Of a stretch of DNA of 40,159 nucleotides, positions 31,979-39,494 are shown one piece after another (within the stretch, counting starts at the first letter, position 1; every line of letters begins with the position of its first letter). This stretch comes from an uncultured Oscillospiraceae bacterium (lineage in GTDB: Bacteria > Bacillota > Clostridia > Oscillospirales > Oscillospiraceae): assembly GCA_934597125.1 (NCBI GenBank), contig CAKTQM010000015.1:1-40159 (forward strand), in the 5' to 3' direction. The position numbers were made by a program, and so were the translations under genes. The notes beneath the pieces were generated by a model, which was given only the letters and a program-made list of their open reading frames with translations, ran no database searches and was not told where the DNA came from.

Positions 31979-32836
31979 ATGAAAAAGTTTATTTCCCTGC
32001 TGCTGGCGCTGGTCATGGAGCTGAGCCTGGTGGCCTGCGGCAACAACGCCGACACCAACAACGACCCCGCCACTGACGAGCAGCCCCCCGCCGAGACCGT
32101 GGAGCTGACAGTGTTCGCCGCCGCCTCCCTGACCGAATCCCTGACCGCTATCGGCGAAAAGTACATGGCTGAGAACGAGAACGTGAAGCTCAGCTTCAAC
32201 TTCGATTCCTCCGGCAAGCTGTACACCCAGATCACCGAGGGCGCTCCCTGCGACCTGTTCATTTCCGCCGCTCTCAAGCAGATGAACCAGCTGGACGGCA
32301 CCCTGAAGGACGATGCCGAGAAGAACCCCGACGGTCTGGACATGCTGGTGGAAGGCAGCCGCATCGACCTGCTGGAGAACAAGGTCGTCCTGGCTGTGGC
32401 CGAGGGCAATGACAAGGGCATCGACAGCTTCGATAAGCTGGCCGAGCTGCTGAAGAGCGGCGATGTGACTCTGGCTATCGGCAACGAGGATGTGCCCGTG
32501 GGCCAGTACACCAAGAAGATCTTCACCTATTACGAGATCGACGAGGCCGCCATCGCTGAGAAGCTGACCTATGGTTCCAACGTGAAGGAAGTTACCACCG
32601 CCGTGTCTGAGGGCACCGTGGACTGCGGTATCATCTATGCCTCCGACGCTTACTCCGCCGGCCTGGCCGTGGCTGCCGAGGCTACCGCCGACATGTGCGG
32701 CCAGGTCATCTATCCTGCCGCCGTGCTGAATACCTCCACCCAGCAGGAGGCTGCCGCCGCGTTCCTGGCTTATCTGCAGGGCGCCGACGCTTCCGCTGAG
32801 TTCGAGAAGGTGCTGTTCACCCCGCTGAGCAAGTAA
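31979..32836 (+). CDS. modA: Molybdate ABC transporter, binding lipoprotein
   Basis: ModA captures molybdate (or tungstate) outside the cell and passes it to ModB. The 285-residue protein has a lipoprotein signal with lipobox LVAC (Cys at about 20) and a Thr/Asn/Asp-rich linker. Next comes the ModA start ELTVFAAASLTESL, then FNFDSSGKLYTQI with ligand serines, EGAPCDLFISAA and AIGNEDVPVGQYTKK. The last Tyr and Asp of the family site (CGIIYASDA) are present. The start has AAAGGA-type purines. It heads modABC, with a hairpin before modB. Confidence 0.94.
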   Translation: MKKFISLLLALVMELSLVACGNNADTNNDPATDEQPPAETVELTVFAAASLTESLTAIGEKYMAENENVKLSFNFDSSGKLYTQITEGAPCDLFISAALKQMNQLDGTLKDDAEKNPDGLDMLVEGSRIDLLENKVVLAVAEGNDKGIDSFDKLAELLKSGDVTLAIGNEDVPVGQYTKKIFTYYEIDEAAIAEKLTYGSNVKEVTTAVSEGTVDCGIIYASDAYSAGLAVAAEATADMCGQVIYPAAVLNTSTQQEAAAAFLAYLQGADASAEFEKVLFTPLSK

Positions 32837-32858
32837 TTACATACGAATTTCCCTTATC

Positions 32859-32885
32859 GGGCAGGGCGCGAAACGCGCCCTGCCC
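32859..32885 (+). terminator. Intra-operon hairpin between modA and modB
   Basis: A perfect 12-bp GC stem GGGCAGGGCGCG/CGCGCCCTGCCC with an AAA loop. A five-T run comes only nine bases later. It may be a leaky terminator or an mRNA stabiliser giving more ModA than ModB. Confidence 0.65.
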
Positions 32886-32911
32886 ACATCCCGTTTTTCT
32901 GGAGGTCTCCC

Positions 32912-33604
32912 ATGGACTGGTATCCCCTCTTAAACTCGCTGCGCATCGCCGCCATCAGCGCGGTGGTGGTGTTCTTCGCGGGCATCGCCGCGGCGTATTA
33001 TATCGCCAAGCTCCCGCGTTTGGTCAAAGGTATTCTGGACGTGATTTTGACGCTGCCCCTTGTCCTGCCGCCCACGGTGGTGGGCTATCTGCTGCTGCGT
33101 GTGCTGGGCCCCAAACGGCTCATCGGCGCATGGGTGCTGGAGACCTTCGGCATCCGGCTGGTGATGACCTGGTGGTCGGCCATCTTCGCCACAGTGGTGG
33201 TGGTATTTCCCCTGATGTACCGCACCGTCCGAGGTGCGTTCGAGGCTTTTGACGAGACGCTGGCCTACGCCGGACAGACCCTGGGCCTGTCCAACACCTA
33301 CATTTTCTGGCACATCCGCATGCCCTACTGCCGTCAGGGCGTCCTAGCGGGCGCGGTGCTGGCTTTCGCCCGCGCTTTGGGCGAGTACGGCGCTACCTCT
33401 ATGATCGCCGGCTATACCCCCGGCAAGACCGCCACCGTATCCACCACCGTCTATCAGCTCTGGCAGGTCAACAACGACGCGCTGGCCCTGAAATGGGTGC
33501 TGGTAAACGTGGGTATTTCCGCCGTGATCCTGTTGGTGGTGAACATGCTGGAGAAGAAAAACCTGCTGACAGCGGCAGGCCGTGGAAGGAGGCAGACTGC
33601 GTGA
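32912..33604 (+). CDS. modB: Molybdate ABC transporter permease
   Basis: ModB forms the membrane channel of the molybdate transporter. The 230-residue protein has five to six helices and the permease loop FARALGEYGATSMIAGYTPGKT, which contains the EAA-type contact site for ModC. TLPLVLPPTVVGYLLL is a ModB signature stretch. The ATG at 32912 has GGAGG eight bases upstream. Its stop overlaps the modC GTG start (GTGA). Confidence 0.94.
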   Translation: MDWYPLLNSLRIAAISAVVVFFAGIAAAYYIAKLPRLVKGILDVILTLPLVLPPTVVGYLLLRVLGPKRLIGAWVLETFGIRLVMTWWSAIFATVVVVFPLMYRTVRGAFEAFDETLAYAGQTLGLSNTYIFWHIRMPYCRQGVLAGAVLAFARALGEYGATSMIAGYTPGKTATVSTTVYQLWQVNNDALALKWVLVNVGISAVILLVVNMLEKKNLLTAAGRGRRQTA

Positions 33605-34667
33605 GCTTGATCGTGGATATCGAAAAGAAGCTGGGCAGCTTCACCCTGCGCTCCAAGTTCGAGACGGACAAGGGCACCATGGCCCTGCTGGGGGCCTCCG
33701 GCTGCGGCAAGAGCGTGACGCTCAAGTGCATCGCCGGCATCATGACCCCCGACAAGGGCCGCATCGTGCTGGACGGCGAGACGCTGTTTGACAGCGACAA
33801 ACGCATTGACCTGACGCCTCAGCAGCGGCGGGTGGGCTACCTCTTCCAGCAGTACGCTCTGTTCCCTAACATGACCGTAGCCCAGAACATCCAGTGCGGC
33901 ATCCGCACCGGCAGCCGCGCCGAAAAACAGCGGCAGGCCGCCGAGCAGCTCCGCCGCTTCCGGCTGGAGGGTCTGGAAAAAAATACCCCGCCCAGCTCTC
34001 CGGCGGCCAGCAGCAGCGCGTGGCGCTGGCCCGTATTCTGGCGTCGGAGCCGCGGGCGATTCTGCTGGACGAGCCGTTTTCCGCGTTGGATAGCTTCCTC
34101 AAGTGGCATCTGGAGTTGGAACTGTCCGACCTGCTGGCGGAATTCAGCGGCCCCATTCTGTGGGTCAGTCATGATCTGGGAGAGTGCTACCGCAATTGTC
34201 AATCTGTCTGCGTGATGGAAAATGGTGTCTCCGGCGCCGTGACGGATATGGAGACGCTGGTGCGCCATCCGGCCAGTCAGGGCGCAGCGCGTCTGGCGGG
34301 CTGCCGCAATTTCCTGCCGGCCCATAGCTGTGAGGATGGCGTCTGCCTTGATGGCTGGAATATCCATCTGCCGCTGCGGGCGGAGGGGGAGCCGCTTACC
34401 GTGGCGATCCCCGACAGCACCGTTACCCTGTGGGAGGGGAGCTGCCCGGCAGAGGTCTGCCGGATCATCCGCGGCCTTGACGGAACGGTGGTGCTGCTTC
34501 GCCCCGCACAGGAGCCGGACGCACCGCCGCTGCGGGCGGTATTGCCGGAGGGAATGGCCGTGGAGCTGGGACAGACCCTCTCGGTCTCTCTTGTGGCGGA
34601 GCGTTGTTTGTGCTACCTGCCTCTTGACAATTCCACATGCCGCAAGTATAATGTGAACACATTGTAA
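33601..34667 (+). pseudogene. modC: Molybdate ABC transporter ATPase, interrupted by a one-base frameshift
   Basis: ModC drives molybdate uptake. It begins at GTG 33601 with AAGGAGG before it. The first frame carries Walker A LGASGCGKS and the Q-loop (GYLFQQYALFP) and then runs into an unrelated stop at 34215 (204 codons). From the run of seven A at 33977-33983, the reading frame one base back continues with [18 protein letters not shown] (signature), [11 protein letters not shown] (Walker B), VSHD (H-loop) and a TOBE-like tail to 34667. One more A would restore a single 356-codon gene. A genuine lesion, an assembly indel, or slippage on the A-run are all possible. Confidence 0.9.
34624..34652 (+). 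promoter_or_regulatory. Perfect consensus promoter inside the end of modC
   Basis: TTGACA (34624-34629) and TATAAT (34647-34652) with exactly 17 nt between them, the best promoter in the window. It lies in the last codons of modC and drives the leader and the gene at 34814. Confidence 0.88.
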
Positions 34668-34683
34668 GGAACGGCCAAACAGA

Positions 34684-34802
34684 AGGGCTGCCGTAAGGCG
34701 GCCTTTCCAAGCTGAAAGGGTTAGTTGGAGCTAACCAAAGAAGAAAAAGATCACCCGTACCGTGCGCTCTTGCGCGTGATGCTGCTTATGTCATATAAGC
34801 GG
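34684..34802 (+). promoter_or_regulatory. Hairpin-rich 5' leader, candidate riboregulator
   Basis: The transcript from the promoter above has about 155 nt before the start at 34814. Four stems can be drawn: 34684-34692/34697-34705 (with G-U pairs; it could also be the mod terminator), GGTTAG/CTAACC at 34719-34736, a bulged stem ATCAC/GTGAT enclosing GCGC-TCTT-GCGC at 34750-34780, and CTGCTTAT/ATAAGCGG at 34782-34802. The last covers the first two bases of the GGGAGG ribosome binding site. I could not match it to a known riboswitch class. Confidence 0.5.
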
Positions 34803-34813
34803 GAGGTATCAGA

Positions 34814-35416
34814 ATGAAAGAGAGCTATATCACAAAAGATTTTCGAAAAACAGCCGCGGAGCGCTTTCCAGAGCGGGCGTCTGTGCTGAACGCCGCGTTC
34901 GACAGGCGGCTAGAGGCCCTGCGGGCGGAAAACGCCGGTGCCACAAAGCAAAAGCAGCGTCATCTGGAGAGTCAGATCCTGCCGGGCATCGCGGCGTATG
35001 AGACGCTGCAGCAGGTTATGCCGAAGAATGAGGCGCTGCAGACCATCCACGGCTATGTGGAGCAGCGAGCCTGGAGGACAAAGAAAAAACTCCTCAAGCT
35101 GATGCGCATACCTGGCCTGTACCGCCGTGTGCCGGCCATCTTTGCCGATCAGACGCCGAAGCTGTTTGGCAAAACGGCGGGCTTTGCCGCGCGTGATATC
35201 CAGACCTCCGGCGGCGTCTGGCGCATTGATATGACGAAATGCCCCTATCACGACGCCAGCGTGCGGTATGGCTGTCCGGAGCTGTGCCACTGCTTCTGTG
35301 ACAGTGATGATATCACCTATGACGGCCTGCATCCAAAGCTGCTGTGGCGCAGGACGAAAACACTGGGCCGCGGCGGTGACTGCTGCGATTTCTGCCTGAA
35401 ACTGACCAACAGTTAA
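34814..35416 (+). CDS. ATC hydrolase-family protein (L-2-amino-thiazoline-4-carboxylate hydrolase-like)
   Basis: A 200-residue soluble protein with a helical N-terminal half and a Cys-rich C-terminal half. The latter holds MTKCPYHDASVRYGCPELCHCFCDSDD and the ending TKTLGRGGDCCDFCL (each quoted in part elsewhere as CPY, CPELC and GGDCCDF). This pattern is that of the ATC-hydrolase domain family, named after a Pseudomonas enzyme of cysteine synthesis from DL-ATC. Clostridial members usually have no proven substrate. It has its own consensus promoter and a structured leader. It is set apart from modC functionally, though only 146 bp away. Confidence 0.72.
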   Translation: MKESYITKDFRKTAAERFPERASVLNAAFDRRLEALRAENAGATKQKQRHLESQILPGIAAYETLQQVMPKNEALQTIHGYVEQRAWRTKKKLLKLMRIPGLYRRVPAIFADQTPKLFGKTAGFAARDIQTSGGVWRIDMTKCPYHDASVRYGCPELCHCFCDSDDITYDGLHPKLLWRRTKTLGRGGDCCDFCLKLTNS

Positions 35417-35450
35417 CAGTGACTTTTCGGCATTTTGCGGGACGGAAATC

Positions 35451-35479
35451 TTGCGTTTTTCGCGATTCCATGGTATAAA
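35451..35479 (+). promoter_or_regulatory. Promoter of the DUF6110-ATPase operon
   Basis: TTGCGT (35451-35456) and TATAAA (35474-35479) are spaced by 17 nt, 66 bp before the start at 35546. Confidence 0.7.
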
Positions 35480-35491
35480 AAGTGCAAACAG

Positions 35492-35511
35492 CCGCCGGTA
35501 GGCACCGGCGG
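35492..35511 (+). promoter_or_regulatory. 5'-leader hairpin of the DUF6110-ATPase operon
   Basis: CCGCCGGT-AGGC-ACCGGCGG is a perfect 8-bp stem near the 5' end of the predicted transcript. It has no T-run, so it is more likely a stabiliser or protein site than a terminator. Confidence 0.5.
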
Positions 35512-35545
35512 TTGAAAATAGAATACGATCAGGAGGTAATCTACG

Positions 35546-35815
35546 ATGAAGAAATTAGGTTTGTTTGCCGCTGGTGTGCTGTTCGGCACCGCTGGTATCA
35601 AATTGCTCAGCAGCAAGGATGCCAAGAAGGTCTATACCCATACCACCGCCGCCGTGCTGCGGGCCAAGGACAGCGTGATGGAGACCGTCACCACCGTCCG
35701 TGAAAATGCTGAGGACATCTACGCCGAGGCCAAGTCGATCAATGAGCAGCGCGCCGAAGAGGCTGCCGCCGCCGTTGTGGAGGATACTTCCAGGGAAGAA
35801 GCCAGCGCGGAGTAA
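35546..35815 (+). CDS. DUF6110-type small protein
   Basis: An 89-residue protein. Its N-terminus has a short hydrophobic stretch LGLFAAGVLFGTAGIKLL, then helical SKDAKKVYTHTTAAVLRAKDSV and an acidic Glu/Ala-rich tail. The pattern matches small DUF6110 proteins encoded next to P-type ATPases in Clostridia. The start has AGGAGGTAA eight bases before it. The P-type ATPase gene begins two bases after its stop, so they form one operon. Its function is unknown; a membrane-anchored partner or regulator of the pump is plausible. Confidence 0.72.
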   Translation: MKKLGLFAAGVLFGTAGIKLLSSKDAKKVYTHTTAAVLRAKDSVMETVTTVRENAEDIYAEAKSINEQRAEEAAAAVVEDTSREEASAE

Positions 35816-35817
35816 CC

Positions 35818-37917
35818 ATGAAATGCAATATTCTCCATGAATCCCCCGGGCGGCTGCGGGTACACCTTCACTGTGCCCGCATGACGCTGCACCAGGCGGA
35901 TGTGTTGGAATACTACCTGCGCAGCATTGACGGCGTGAAGGAGGTCAAGGTCTACGACCGCACCCGGGACGCCGTGGTGCTGTATACCGCGCCGCGCGGC
36001 AGTATCATCGCTGCCCTGGCCGCGTTCTCCTTCCCCAAAGCCGAGGCCATGGAGCTGGTGCCGGAGCACACCTCACGCGCCCTGAACCGCGAGTTTGAGG
36101 ATAAGCTGGCTATGACTGTCATGCGCCGGTGCATTTCCAAGCTGTTTCTGCCGTTTCCCATTACCGCGGCACTGTCTGTGCTTCGTTCGGTGAAGTATAT
36201 CAAAGAGGGGCTGAAGGCGCTGTGGCATGGCAGGCTGTCCGTGGCGGTGCTGGATGCCACCGCGGTGACCGTCTCCCTCGTCCGCGGCGATTTCGCCACC
36301 GCTGGTTCGGTGATGTTCATGCTGCGGCTGGGTGAGATCCTGGAGGAGTGGACACACAAGAAGTCTGTGGCCGATCTGGCTGGCGCCATGAGTCTGAATG
36401 TGGATCAGGTGTGGCTGCAGGTGGACGATACCGAGGTGCTGACGCCGGTTTCGGATGTGAAGGCGGGCGACTGCGTGGTGGTTCGCACCGGTGGTATGAT
36501 CCCGCTGGACGGCAAAGTGGTGTCCGGCGAGGCTATGGTGAATCAGTCCTCCATGACCGGCGAATCCATGCCCGTTCCCAAGCGCCCTGGCAGCTATGTC
36601 TATGCCGGCACCGTGGCCGAGGAGGGCGAGTGCGTTATCTGCGTGGACAAGGCCTCCGGCGGCGGCCGCTATGACCGCATCGTCCACATGATCGAAGAGT
36701 CGGAAAAGCTGAAATCCACCGCCGAGGATAAGGCCGCCCGTCTGGCGGATCGGCTGGTGCCCTATACTCTGGGCGGCACCGTCCTCACCTATCTCTTGAC
36801 CCGCAATATCACCAAGATGCTGGCGGTGCTGATGGTGGACTTCTCCTGCGCGCTGAAGCTTGCCATCCCCATCGCGGTGCTCTCCGCCATGCGGGAGAGC
36901 AGCGGCCACCGCATCTCCGTCAAAGGCGGCCGTTTTCTGGAGGCCGTTGCCAAAGCGGATACCATCGTGTTCGATAAGACCGGCACGCTGACCTACGCCA
37001 CCCCCAAGGTGGCCCAGATCGTCACGTTCGGCGGTCATAATGAGTCTGATATGCTGCGTCTGGCTGCCTGTCTGGAGGAGCACTATCCTCACTCCATGGC
37101 TAACGCCGTGGTGGAGGAGGCCAAGGTACAGGGGTTGTCTCACGAGGAGTACCACTCTCAGGTGCAGTACGTGGTGGCCCACGGTATCTCCAGTATGGTG
37201 GAGGGAAAGACGGTACTGATCGGCAGCGCCCACTTCGTTTTTGAGGACGAGGGCTGTCGTGTGCCGGAGGACGAGCGAGAGAAATTTGACGCCCTGCCTG
37301 ACGCCTATTCCCACTTGTACCTGTGCATCGCCGGCAAGCTGGCCGCCGTTATCTGTATTTTCGATCCCCTGCGGGCCGAAGCCCGTGCCGCTGTGCAGGC
37401 GTTGCATGCGTGCGGCATCTCCAAGGTGGTTATGATGACCGGCGATAACCGCAAAACCGCCGAGGCGGTGGCCCGTCAGGTAGGCGTGGACGCTGTGTTT
37501 GCGGAGGTGCTGCCGGAGGATAAGGCGGCCTTCATCCGCGAAGAAAAAGCAAAGGGTCATACCGTGATCATGGTGGGCGACGGCGTCAACGATTCTCCCG
37601 CGCTGTCAGAGGCGGACGCGGGTATCGCCATCTCCACCGGTGCCGCCATCGCCCGCGAGATCGCCGACATCACCATCGCCTCGGAGGATCTGTTCGAGCT
37701 GGTAACGCTGCGCAGACTCGGCGAGGCGCTGATGCAGCGTATCCACCGGAATTACCGTTTTATTGTCGGCTTCAATTTCTCGCTGATCGTCCTGGGTGTG
37801 GCGGGTATTCTGCCGCCCACCACCTCAGCGCTGCTGCATAACATGTCCACCCTGGGCATCAGCCTGAAAAGCATGACCGACCTGCTGCCCGACAGCGAGA
37901 GTCAAAACCGCCAATAA
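35818..37917 (+). CDS. Heavy-metal P-type ATPase with unusual membrane motif
   Basis: A 699-residue P1B-type pump. The N-terminus (1 to about 75, SPGRLRVHL) is an HMA_2-like domain without the CxxC metal motif. TGES of the actuator domain is near 247, the phosphorylation site DKTGTLT near 386, MTGDN near 540 and GDGVND near 587. The key transmembrane metal motif, usually CPC or SPC, is here DFSCALKLAIP (about 341-351), with Ser-Cys-Ala and a lysine. This points away from Cu/Ag pumps and toward a less studied group; the ion is unknown. It follows the DUF6110 gene by two bases. Confidence 0.93.
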   Translation: MKCNILHESPGRLRVHLHCARMTLHQADVLEYYLRSIDGVKEVKVYDRTRDAVVLYTAPRGSIIAALAAFSFPKAEAMELVPEHTSRALNREFEDKLAMTVMRRCISKLFLPFPITAALSVLRSVKYIKEGLKALWHGRLSVAVLDATAVTVSLVRGDFATAGSVMFMLRLGEILEEWTHKKSVADLAGAMSLNVDQVWLQVDDTEVLTPVSDVKAGDCVVVRTGGMIPLDGKVVSGEAMVNQSSMTGESMPVPKRPGSYVYAGTVAEEGECVICVDKASGGGRYDRIVHMIEESEKLKSTAEDKAARLADRLVPYTLGGTVLTYLLTRNITKMLAVLMVDFSCALKLAIPIAVLSAMRESSGHRISVKGGRFLEAVAKADTIVFDKTGTLTYATPKVAQIVTFGGHNESDMLRLAACLEEHYPHSMANAVVEEAKVQGLSHEEYHSQVQYVVAHGISSMVEGKTVLIGSAHFVFEDEGCRVPEDEREKFDALPDAYSHLYLCIAGKLAAVICIFDPLRAEARAAVQALHACGISKVVMMTGDNRKTAEAVARQVGVDAVFAEVLPEDKAAFIREEKAKGHTVIMVGDGVNDSPALSEADAGIAISTGAAIAREIADITIASEDLFELVTLRRLGEALMQRIHRNYRFIVGFNFSLIVLGVAGILPPTTSALLHNMSTLGISLKSMTDLLPDSESQNRQ

Positions 37918-37933
37918 CGAAAGATGAGCAAGA

Positions 37934-37957
37934 AAAGCCGCCGAAAGGCGGCTTTTC
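37934..37957 (+). terminator. Terminator after the P-type ATPase
   Basis: A perfect 10-bp stem AAAAGCCGCC/GGCGGCTTTT with a stable GAAA loop. The next 110 bases to 38068 hold only a weak GGCACA/TGTGCC hairpin and no gene. Confidence 0.9.
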
Positions 37958-38068
37958 AAATTTCAGGGAAACATGGCGGGACGGCTAAAAGTGTAAAAAC
38001 CCTGGCACACCTGAATGTGCCAAAACGGGCGCAAACGGGATAGTATAGCTACCAAAAGAAGGACATGA

Positions 38069-38103
38069 AAAAGCCCTGTAACCGTTTTGGTTACAGGGCT
38101 TTT
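38069..38103 (-). terminator. Terminator of tRNA-Gln
   Basis: A perfect 15-bp stem (AAAAGCCCTGTAACC and complement, 5-nt loop) lies four bases past the tRNA 3' end on the minus strand and is followed by TTTTTC. Confidence 0.88.
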
Positions 38104-38106
38104 CGT

Positions 38107-38180
38107 TGGCAGCGGGAGAAGGATTCGAACCCTCACATACGGAGTCAGAGTCCGCTGTGCTACCATTACACAATCCCGCT
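38107..38180 (-). tRNA. tRNA-Gln (anticodon CTG)
   Basis: On the minus strand a 74-nt tRNA with encoded CCA. The acceptor stem is AGCGGGA/TCCCGCT with G73. The D arm contains the AATGGTAGCAC stretch. The anticodon stem GCGGA/TCCGT encloses the loop CTCTGAC, with anticodon CTG, reading CAG. The T arm is GAGGG-TTCGAAT-CCTTC. It is flanked by its own promoter and terminator. Confidence 0.95.
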
Positions 38181-38201
38181 ATGTTCTGACGAACAAAAAC
38201 T

Positions 38202-38229
38202 ATTATACGCATTTCACAGCATTTGTCAA
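38202..38229 (-). promoter_or_regulatory. Promoter of tRNA-Gln
   Basis: On the minus strand perfect TTGACA (38229-38224) and TATAAT (38207-38202) are spaced by 16 nt, 22 bp before the tRNA. Confidence 0.85.
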
Positions 38230-38274
38230 CACCTTTTTCGCAATTTGATGGAATATTTTTACGGATCGCGGGAT

Positions 38275-38303
38275 TTGCATTTTTCGTCGTGGTGTGCTAT
38301 GAT
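38275..38303 (+). promoter_or_regulatory. Promoter of the membrane protein-thiN-DUF4430 genes
   Basis: TTGCAT (38275-38280) and TATGAT (38298-38303) are spaced by 17 nt, 32 bp before the start at 38336. Confidence 0.75.
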
Positions 38304-38335
38304 AGGCGGGCATGGAAGACCGGAGGCGAAACGCG

Positions 38336-38854
38336 ATGAAAAAGACCACAAAAGAGCTGGCGCTGTGCGGCGTGATGACGGCGCTGAGCGTTGTGCTGTT
38401 ATGTCTGGGCGGTGTCGTGCCGCTGGCGGTGTATGCCTGCCCCATGCTGGCCTCCTGTGCGCTGTTGGTGGTGCGTGAAACATGCTCGGCCCGTTATGCC
38501 TGGTGCTGCTGGCTGGCAGTCACTCTGTTGACGCTGCTGCTGGGGCCGGATAAGGAGGCTGCCGCGCTGTACCTGTTCCTGGGTTACTATCCGCTGCTGC
38601 AGCCAAAGCTGGAGTCAATCCGCCGCCCGCTTCTGCGCTGGATGGCCAAGCTGATTCTGGCCGTTGCGGCGGTAGGGCTGATGTATGCGGTGCTGATCTA
38701 TGTATTTGGGCTGACGCAGGTGACAGAGGAATTTGCCGCCACCGCGCCGTGGCTCCTGTGGGTAACGGCGGCCCTGGGGCTGGTGGTGTTTGCGGTATAT
38801 GATGTGCTGCTGCGGCGTTTTGCGCTGCTGTGGCGTAAGCGAAAGAAGCAGTAA
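38336..38854 (+). CDS. Membrane protein of unknown function before thiN
   Basis: A 172-residue protein with about five helices. It begins MKKTTKELALCGVMTALSVV, a start much like that of ECF-transporter S components and similar small membrane proteins. The central LFLGYYPLLQPKLE loop is a notable conserved-looking stretch. I recognise the type as common in Oscillospiraceae but know no function. The ATG at 38336 has GGAGG nine bases before it; an upstream ATG at 38312 lacks a site. The thiN gene starts 12 bp later. A vitamin-uptake role is possible but unproven. Confidence 0.75.
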   Translation: MKKTTKELALCGVMTALSVVLLCLGGVVPLAVYACPMLASCALLVVRETCSARYAWCCWLAVTLLTLLLGPDKEAAALYLFLGYYPLLQPKLESIRRPLLRWMAKLILAVAAVGLMYAVLIYVFGLTQVTEEFAATAPWLLWVTAALGLVVFAVYDVLLRRFALLWRKRKKQ

Positions 38855-38866
38855 GGGGGCGGCGGT

Positions 38867-39481
38867 ATGGCCTGTATCATCTTCGGTGCCGGCAGCTATT
38901 ACGGCCTGGAGCGGCGTCCGGAGCCAAATGACGATATCATTGCCGCCGATGGCGGCTGGCGGTATTGCAGGCAGGAGGGGCTTACACCGGATCTGCTGCT
39001 GGGCGACTTCGACTCACTGGCCGAGGTGCCCGATTTTGCCCACATCCACCGCGTACCGGTGGAGAAAGACGACACCGATATGATGCTGGCGGTCAAAGAG
39101 GGGCTGGCCCGCGGCCAGCGGGAATTCCACCTCTATGGTGGTATGGGCGGCGCAAGAAGCGACCATACCCTTGCCAATCTGCAGGCTCTGCTGTATTTGG
39201 TTCACCACGGTGCGCGGGGATGGTTATACGGCGATAAAGAGCGGTATACAGTCATTCGGGAGGAAAATGTGGTATTTCCCGCGCAGAAACAGGGTATCCT
39301 GTCCGTATTCTGTATGGGGCCGGACGCGGAGGGCGTCTCCATCACCGGTGCGCAATACCCGTTGAAGGACGCGGCGCTGACGGCGGATTTTCCTTTGGGC
39401 GTCAGCAATCATTTTATTGGTGAACCGATCACAGTATCGGTGCGCAAAGGCAGTCTGCTGATCGGGCTGCTGGATAAATAA
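38867..39481 (+). CDS. thiN: Thiamine pyrophosphokinase
   Basis: ThiN makes thiamine diphosphate from thiamine and ATP in the cytoplasm. The 204-residue length is typical. Family motifs are IIAADGGWRYCRQEG, LLLGDFDSL with the metal Asp residues, VEKDDTDMMLAV, LYGGMGGARSDHTLANL and the C-terminal SNHFIG. The start has GGGGGCGG a few bases upstream. It lies between an unknown membrane protein and a DUF4430 lipoprotein, all on one strand with gaps of 12-13 bp, so it is probably one operon. Confidence 0.95.
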   Translation: MACIIFGAGSYYGLERRPEPNDDIIAADGGWRYCRQEGLTPDLLLGDFDSLAEVPDFAHIHRVPVEKDDTDMMLAVKEGLARGQREFHLYGGMGGARSDHTLANLQALLYLVHHGARGWLYGDKERYTVIREENVVFPAQKQGILSVFCMGPDAEGVSITGAQYPLKDAALTADFPLGVSNHFIGEPITVSVRKGSLLIGLLDK

Positions 39482-39494
39482 GGAGGATTATATT

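Noticed and set aside
33894..34667. A separate gene in the second modC frame starting at 33894.
   Set aside because: Its start has no ribosome binding site and lies within the first modC frame. The conserved sequence in this frame begins exactly at the A7 run, so it is the rest of modC.
36073..37560. Open frame of 495 codons antisense to the P-type ATPase.
   Set aside because: Shadow frame rich in His and Gly; the ATPase motifs are on the plus strand.
37958..38068. A gene or RNA between the ATPase terminator and the tRNA terminator.
   Set aside because: Only a weak GGCACA/TGTGCC hairpin is present; no ribosome binding site or promoter could be supported.
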